Source: F1-80-MAGs062 sp046345315 (GTDB taxonomy: Bacteria; Planctomycetota; Planctomycetia; Planctomycetales; Planctomycetaceae). From it: a stretch of DNA of 64,000 bases. This document shows positions 61,099 to 64,000 of the stretch, one piece after another (the first letter of the stretch is position 1; the number at the start of each line of letters is the position of its first letter). The DNA lies in assembly GCA_046345315.1 (NCBI GenBank), contig JBKDKA010000154.1, positions 1-64,000 of the forward strand, written 5' to 3'. The notes beneath the pieces were generated by a model. It had not been told where the DNA came from, ran no database searches, and was given only the letters and a program-made list of their open reading frames with translations. Position numbers and translations under genes: made by a program.

Positions 61099-61621
61099 AT
61101 GTCGGCTGGAGCTGACTCAGGGCAACATTGCTCTGCAGACAACAAACGCCATTGTGAATGCTGCCAACGAACTGCTCGCCGGCGGATCCGGTGTTGACGG
61201 TGCCATCCACTCTGCAGGAGGTCCATCCATTATGGAGGAAACTCGGCAGAAGTATCCGCAGGGATGTCCGCCTGGCAGCGCTGTGGTGACCAGTGCCGGC
61301 GATCTGTCGGCGAAGTTTGTCTTTCATGCCGTCGGGCCTGTCTGGCGCGGCGGACGGGACGGTGAGCCGGCGCTGCTGGCTTCTGCGATTCGCTCCTGTC
61401 TGAAACTGGCAGTGCAGCACCAGTGTCACAGCATCTCCTTCCCGGCAATCAGCACGGGAGCCTATGGTTATCCACTGGATCTTGCAGCAGGGAATACACT
61501 GAAGACGACGTTTGATTTTCTGAAATGGCATAAAGCTCCTTCGCTGGTCAGGTTTGTTCTGTTCAGTGAAGGTCCGTTTGGAGCATTCGCGAGAGCTCTC
61601 GAAGAAATCGTGCCGCAATGA
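61079..61621 (+). CDS. Macro-domain protein, ADP-ribose hydrolase-like
   Basis: This 180-residue single-domain macro protein resembles YmdB/MacroD, which remove ADP-ribose from proteins or deacetylate O-acetyl-ADP-ribose. The ligand-binding signatures are AIVNAANELLAGGSGVDGAIHSAGG, GSAVVTSAGDL, FHAVGPVWRGG and FPAISTGAYGYPLDLAA, all intact. The protein is cytosolic. A 23-bp duplication precedes and includes its start codon. The stop overlaps the next gene's start as ATGA, coupling it to an alpha/beta hydrolase. Confidence 0.93.
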   Translation: MIATIGQCRLELTQGNIALQTTNAIVNAANELLAGGSGVDGAIHSAGGPSIMEETRQKYPQGCPPGSAVVTSAGDLSAKFVFHAVGPVWRGGRDGEPALLASAIRSCLKLAVQHQCHSISFPAISTGAYGYPLDLAAGNTLKTTFDFLKWHKAPSLVRFVLFSEGPFGAFARALEEIVPQ

Positions 61622-62451
61622 CCGAAGCTGTCATCCGCACGTTTACGAGCTCCGATGGGTATCTGCATCATTTTCGACACTGGCCCCATCCGAATCCGCG
61701 TGGAATTATCGTTGCCACTCACGGCATCCAGAGTCATTCCGGATGGTACCTCAACTCGTCGTCACAGCTGGCTGCGGCAGGCTACAGCGTTTACTTCGCA
61801 GATCGCCGCGGTTCCGGAATGAACACGGAAAAGCGGGGCCACGCCGACCACGGAATGCGGCTCGTGAACGATCTGAGACAGTTGCTCGAGACAGCTCGCC
61901 GTGACTACGCCGCGAAGACGCCTCCCGTCACTCTCATGGGAGTCAGCTGGGGGGGAAAGATTGCTGCGGCAGTTGCGGCTGTCGCACCGTCAGAAATCGA
62001 TCAGCTCGCCCTGTTGTATCCCGGACTGTCTCCGCAGATAAATCCCACCGCACTGCAGAAGCTGCAGCTTCGCCTTGCAGAATTCTTCGACGCGCGATTT
62101 CACGAGGTGTCCATCCCGTTGAATGATGCTCGTCTTTTCACCGAGAACGCGGACTGGCAGGCGTACATTCGCAGCGACTCGCTGGCGCTGCATACTGTGA
62201 CAACGGGTTTTTTGAATTCCGGGCGACACCTCGCGGAGATTCTTCACAGCGGTTCTTCGAGAATCACACACCCGGTACTTCTGATGCTCGCAGGACATGA
62301 CCGCATCATTCACAACGAGATGACTCGCCGGCTCGTGTGCACATTCGCTTCACCACGCATTCTGATTCGAACCTGGCCTGAAGCCTGTCATACACTGGAG
62401 TTTGAATCCGATCGCGAGACCATATTCTCCGAAGTCATTGACTGGCTGTGA
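61618..62451 (+). CDS. Alpha/beta hydrolase, monoacylglycerol-lipase-like
   Basis: This 277-residue hydrolase of the lysophospholipase/monoacylglycerol lipase type has oxyanion-region ATHGIQSHSGWY, ADRRGSGMN and nucleophile Ser in MGVSWGGK. The acid is likely in LAGHDRIIHN and the His in EACHTLEFE. There is no signal peptide, so it is cytosolic. The physiological ester is unknown. Its tight coupling to a macro-domain gene is notable, since O-acyl-ADP-ribose esters would be one possible shared substrate; this is speculation. Confidence 0.9.
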   Translation: MTEAVIRTFTSSDGYLHHFRHWPHPNPRGIIVATHGIQSHSGWYLNSSSQLAAAGYSVYFADRRGSGMNTEKRGHADHGMRLVNDLRQLLETARRDYAAKTPPVTLMGVSWGGKIAAAVAAVAPSEIDQLALLYPGLSPQINPTALQKLQLRLAEFFDARFHEVSIPLNDARLFTENADWQAYIRSDSLALHTVTTGFLNSGRHLAEILHSGSSRITHPVLLMLAGHDRIIHNEMTRRLVCTFASPRILIRTWPEACHTLEFESDRETIFSEVIDWL

Positions 62452-62616
62452 TTGAGGAGTGAGTCACGACACCCGAAAGGGAAACCGGTCGTATTTTCAG
62501 GCTCCGTACCGTCTGCCTCCAGCGACCGGACGGCTGACACCGTTCCACTCTTTGTCGCCGGTACAGCCAGCTCGCAATCCAAAGCCACCAGTCGATCCGA
62601 CTCAGCAGTCGGATCG

Positions 62617-63720
62617 TTACCGCCCTTCGCTCGCCAGCGATCTGAGTTCTTCGATGACGTCTTCGAGGTCCGGAACCTGTGTTCCAGGAATGCGCGCTGC
62701 CCGATCGCACTCCCCCAGCAGGAGCAGATCCTCGTAGTCAGGCGATGCTTTCAGACGCTGATGAGCTCGATATCCGATGGATCGATCATGAATCTGGTGA
62801 GCTTCCATGTGGTGCTCAATCAGCCAGGCAGTTCGTTCGGTGATGTGGCCTTCGAGAGCGTCGAGCCCGGCGCGGACGTGATCATCCGGATCGAGACCCT
62901 TACCGACGTCATGCAGCAGTGCAGCCAGCTGAAACTCTTCGTCGTACGGTAACTCTTCAGCAGCGACGATATAGCACTGGAGCAGATGGTAAAGAACGTC
63001 TCCTTCCGGATGATACTTCTTTCCCTGAACCACCGATGCCAATGGCAGCAGCAACGATCGATAAACCTGAAATCGATCGACAGCGTTCTCTGCAGCAGCG
63101 ATCTCTTCTTCCAGTCGCTGATCCGGATACTCCGTCCTCAGAAACTGCTCAAACTCCGGGAGCGTTGCTCGTTCAATCGCTTTGCCGGTAATTGAACTGC
63201 GAAATACGAACGACGTCTTCTCCGGGGGATACATCGTCAGTTCGACAGGAAACTCACCGGCCACGTGAATGTGAGTGTAGATCTGCTCTTCCTGATTCTT
63301 TCGCACCAGTTTTCTCTCCACCTGATACTCGAAACCTTCCTGTTCCAGACAGGCAATGATCGGTTCGGTGGAGACAGAAAAGACATGAAGATCGATATCA
63401 GATCCCTGTCGGATATGTCCGGTGAGTGTGCTGCCGATGATTTTCGGACGAAAGTGTTCCAGCAGTCGCATCATCCGAACTGCACAGACTCGCATGGAAC
63501 GGAGACGATCCAGCCGGGAGTCACCTTCAAACAGAGTCGCCATTCGCTGAACTTCGTCACGAATTTCGGCATTCGTGGGTAGTTCCGAGGGCTTGACCCA
63601 GCCCTGGCAGAGCCGTTCGGCGGCCTTCATTTTGGCTCGATAATATTCCGTCTGATTTCGGGAATACATCAGCCGGGCAGCTTCCACGATGATCGCTCTT
63701 CGGAGCTTCGGATCAGTCAT
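62617..63720 (-). CDS. Nucleotidyltransferase fused to HD hydrolase domain
   Basis: The ATG at 63720 (MTDPKLRRA) is chosen over 63768, whose extension reads through a hairpin. The 367-residue protein has an N-terminal helical segment, then a nucleotidyltransferase core with GSTLTGHIRQGSDIDLHVF (GS near 96, Asp108 and Asp110). A C-terminal HD domain follows (KYHPEGDVLYHLLQC, LLHDVGKGLDPDDH, HD at about 270-271, IEHHMEAHQ). The HD part resembles that of multifunctional CCA-adding enzymes, but the order and spacing are not those of CCA enzymes. It could add or remove nucleotides on tRNA or small molecules. The adjacent tRNA gene is suggestive only. Confidence 0.85.
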   Translation of the reverse strand: MTDPKLRRAIIVEAARLMYSRNQTEYYRAKMKAAERLCQGWVKPSELPTNAEIRDEVQRMATLFEGDSRLDRLRSMRVCAVRMMRLLEHFRPKIIGSTLTGHIRQGSDIDLHVFSVSTEPIIACLEQEGFEYQVERKLVRKNQEEQIYTHIHVAGEFPVELTMYPPEKTSFVFRSSITGKAIERATLPEFEQFLRTEYPDQRLEEEIAAAENAVDRFQVYRSLLLPLASVVQGKKYHPEGDVLYHLLQCYIVAAEELPYDEEFQLAALLHDVGKGLDPDDHVRAGLDALEGHITERTAWLIEHHMEAHQIHDRSIGYRAHQRLKASPDYEDLLLLGECDRAARIPGTQVPDLEDVIEELRSLASEGR

Positions 63721-63762
63721 GTGAAGAATTGGTCTGCAGTCGATGTTGCAGACAAAATGCAC

Positions 63763-63790
63763 TGCCACTGCGAAAACGTTCGCAGTGGCA
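63763..63790. repeat. Perfect 12-bp hairpin upstream of the HD gene
   Basis: TGCCACTGCGAA, loop AACG, TTCGCAGTGGCA. It lies 42 bp before the HD gene's start and 24 bp beyond the 3' end of the tRNA. It could terminate the tRNA transcript or act in the HD gene's leader. Confidence 0.8.
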
Positions 63791-63814
63791 GGCAGAGCAG
63801 GAACTCAGAAAAAA

Positions 63815-63899
63815 CGGAGAGGGAGGGATTCGAACCCCCGGTGGGTTGCCCCACGCCGGTTTTCAAGACCGGAGCGATCGGCCACTCTGCCACCTCTCC
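63815..63899 (-). tRNA. tRNA-Ser(UGA)
   Basis: An 85-base cloverleaf reads 5' GGAGAGGTGGCAGAGTGGCC on the minus strand. Acceptor stem GGAGAGG pairs with CCTCTCC. The anticodon loop is CTTGAAA with anticodon TGA, and a long variable arm and GGTTCGAATCC T-arm are present, all typical of serine tRNAs. CCA is not encoded. A run of T residues follows on the transcript side, then the 12-bp hairpin. Confidence 0.95.
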
Positions 63900-63923
63900 C
63901 TGTGGTCAGCCATCACCGGCATG

Positions 63924-64000
63924 CTAAGGTGCGATGACCTTCATGTCAATCATTTCAATACCGAACAGAGCCTGCATCTGTGCAGTCACAGCAAAGCAGT
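63924..64000 (-). CDS. Partial C-terminal end of an unidentified gene
   Basis: The minus strand is open from the window edge to a TAG at 63924-63926 and reads CFAVTAQMQALFGIEMIDMK and a few more residues. The gentle hydrophobic pattern looks like real coding sequence, but only 25 codons are visible. No family can be assigned. The opposite strand is also open over much of this stretch. Confidence 0.35.
   Translation of the reverse strand, partial: CFAVTAQMQALFGIEMIDMKVIAP

Noticed and set aside
63815..63899. Possible integration site at the tRNA-Ser
   Set aside because: No integrase and no direct repeat of the tRNA 3' end were seen in the window.

Overview
The window looks like a chromosomal segment from a planctomycete (order Planctomycetales), with G+C in the middle to high fifties. 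The evidence is the set of families typical of that phylum. These are a DUF1501 protein beside a PSCyt1/DUF1549/DUF1553 cytochrome-like protein, DUF1080 domains, a Tat-exported Gfo/Idh/MocA oxidoreductase, a large BatA/VWA operon, a zinc-ribbon Ser/Thr kinase, and archaeal-type one-carbon genes (methenyl-tetrahydromethanopterin cyclohydrolase beside an ATP-grasp ligase). No phage, conjugative element, CRISPR array or rRNA operon was seen. One tRNA-Ser(UGA) lies near the right end.

Layout. 0-10 kb: an interrupted miaE, a Ser/Thr kinase, an FKBP isomerase, a secreted sugar-mutarotase-like protein, a 1249-residue DUF1080/PQQ/EF-hand/SMP-30 chimera, a RidA-like protein and a DUF1573 lipoprotein. 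10-17 kb: an ABC-2 exporter whose ATPase and permease genes are separated by about 590 bp of repeats, then sdhCAB. 17-26 kb: a secreted beta-propeller protein, then an operon of an NfeD-like membrane protease and two membrane VWA proteins. 26-27.4 kb: a REP-associated tyrosine transposase (RAYT) bracketed by its likely palindromes. 27-38 kb: SDR, MscL, the DUF1501 and DUF1549/1553 pair, MoxR, a tandem cyclase and an Ldh2-type dehydrogenase. 38-41 kb: a small coiled-coil protein coupled to a Tsr3/DTW-like gene, then mch and an ATP-grasp ligase. 41-53 kb: a membrane protein with a PQQ propeller, a cystathionine gamma-synthase-like enzyme, a map/phosphoesterase/divergent-UvrA operon and sulfite reductase. 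53-64 kb: oxidoreductase, M19 dipeptidase, FHA protein, LepA, an Nramp-related transporter, an epimerase, a macro-domain/hydrolase pair, a nucleotidyltransferase-HD protein and the tRNA.

The strongest unexplained structure is intergenic. At least four families of palindromic repeats occupy gaps between genes, sometimes nested or fused into mosaics. They are: (1) a CACTGGCAGAGCCAGTG family flanking the RAYT and recurring at 54 kb; (2) a CCGGGAC...GTCCCGG family at 8.6, 26.1, 35.3, 53.9 and 59.9 kb; (3) a GGCTCCTGCCGAGCC family with long arms of GGATTGAGG-type heptamers at 12.9, 17.3-17.6 and 28.5 kb; and (4) a roughly 250-bp unit bounded by ACCACGAAGGACACGAAG and its complement at 11.6, 17.1 and 17.4 kb. 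Single hairpins of other types occur at 1.8, 50.5 and 63.8 kb. Some elements supply the last codons of neighbouring genes or sit between genes that should be cotranscribed.

Functionally, most of the window is housekeeping or envelope biology: respiration, sulfur assimilation, translation and exported proteins. Several small sets look translationally coupled through ATGA overlaps: VWA-VWA, coiled-coil-Tsr3, mch-ATP-grasp, phosphoesterase-UvrA and macro-hydrolase. All calls rest on reading the sequence without database searches, so family names for divergent proteins are provisional.
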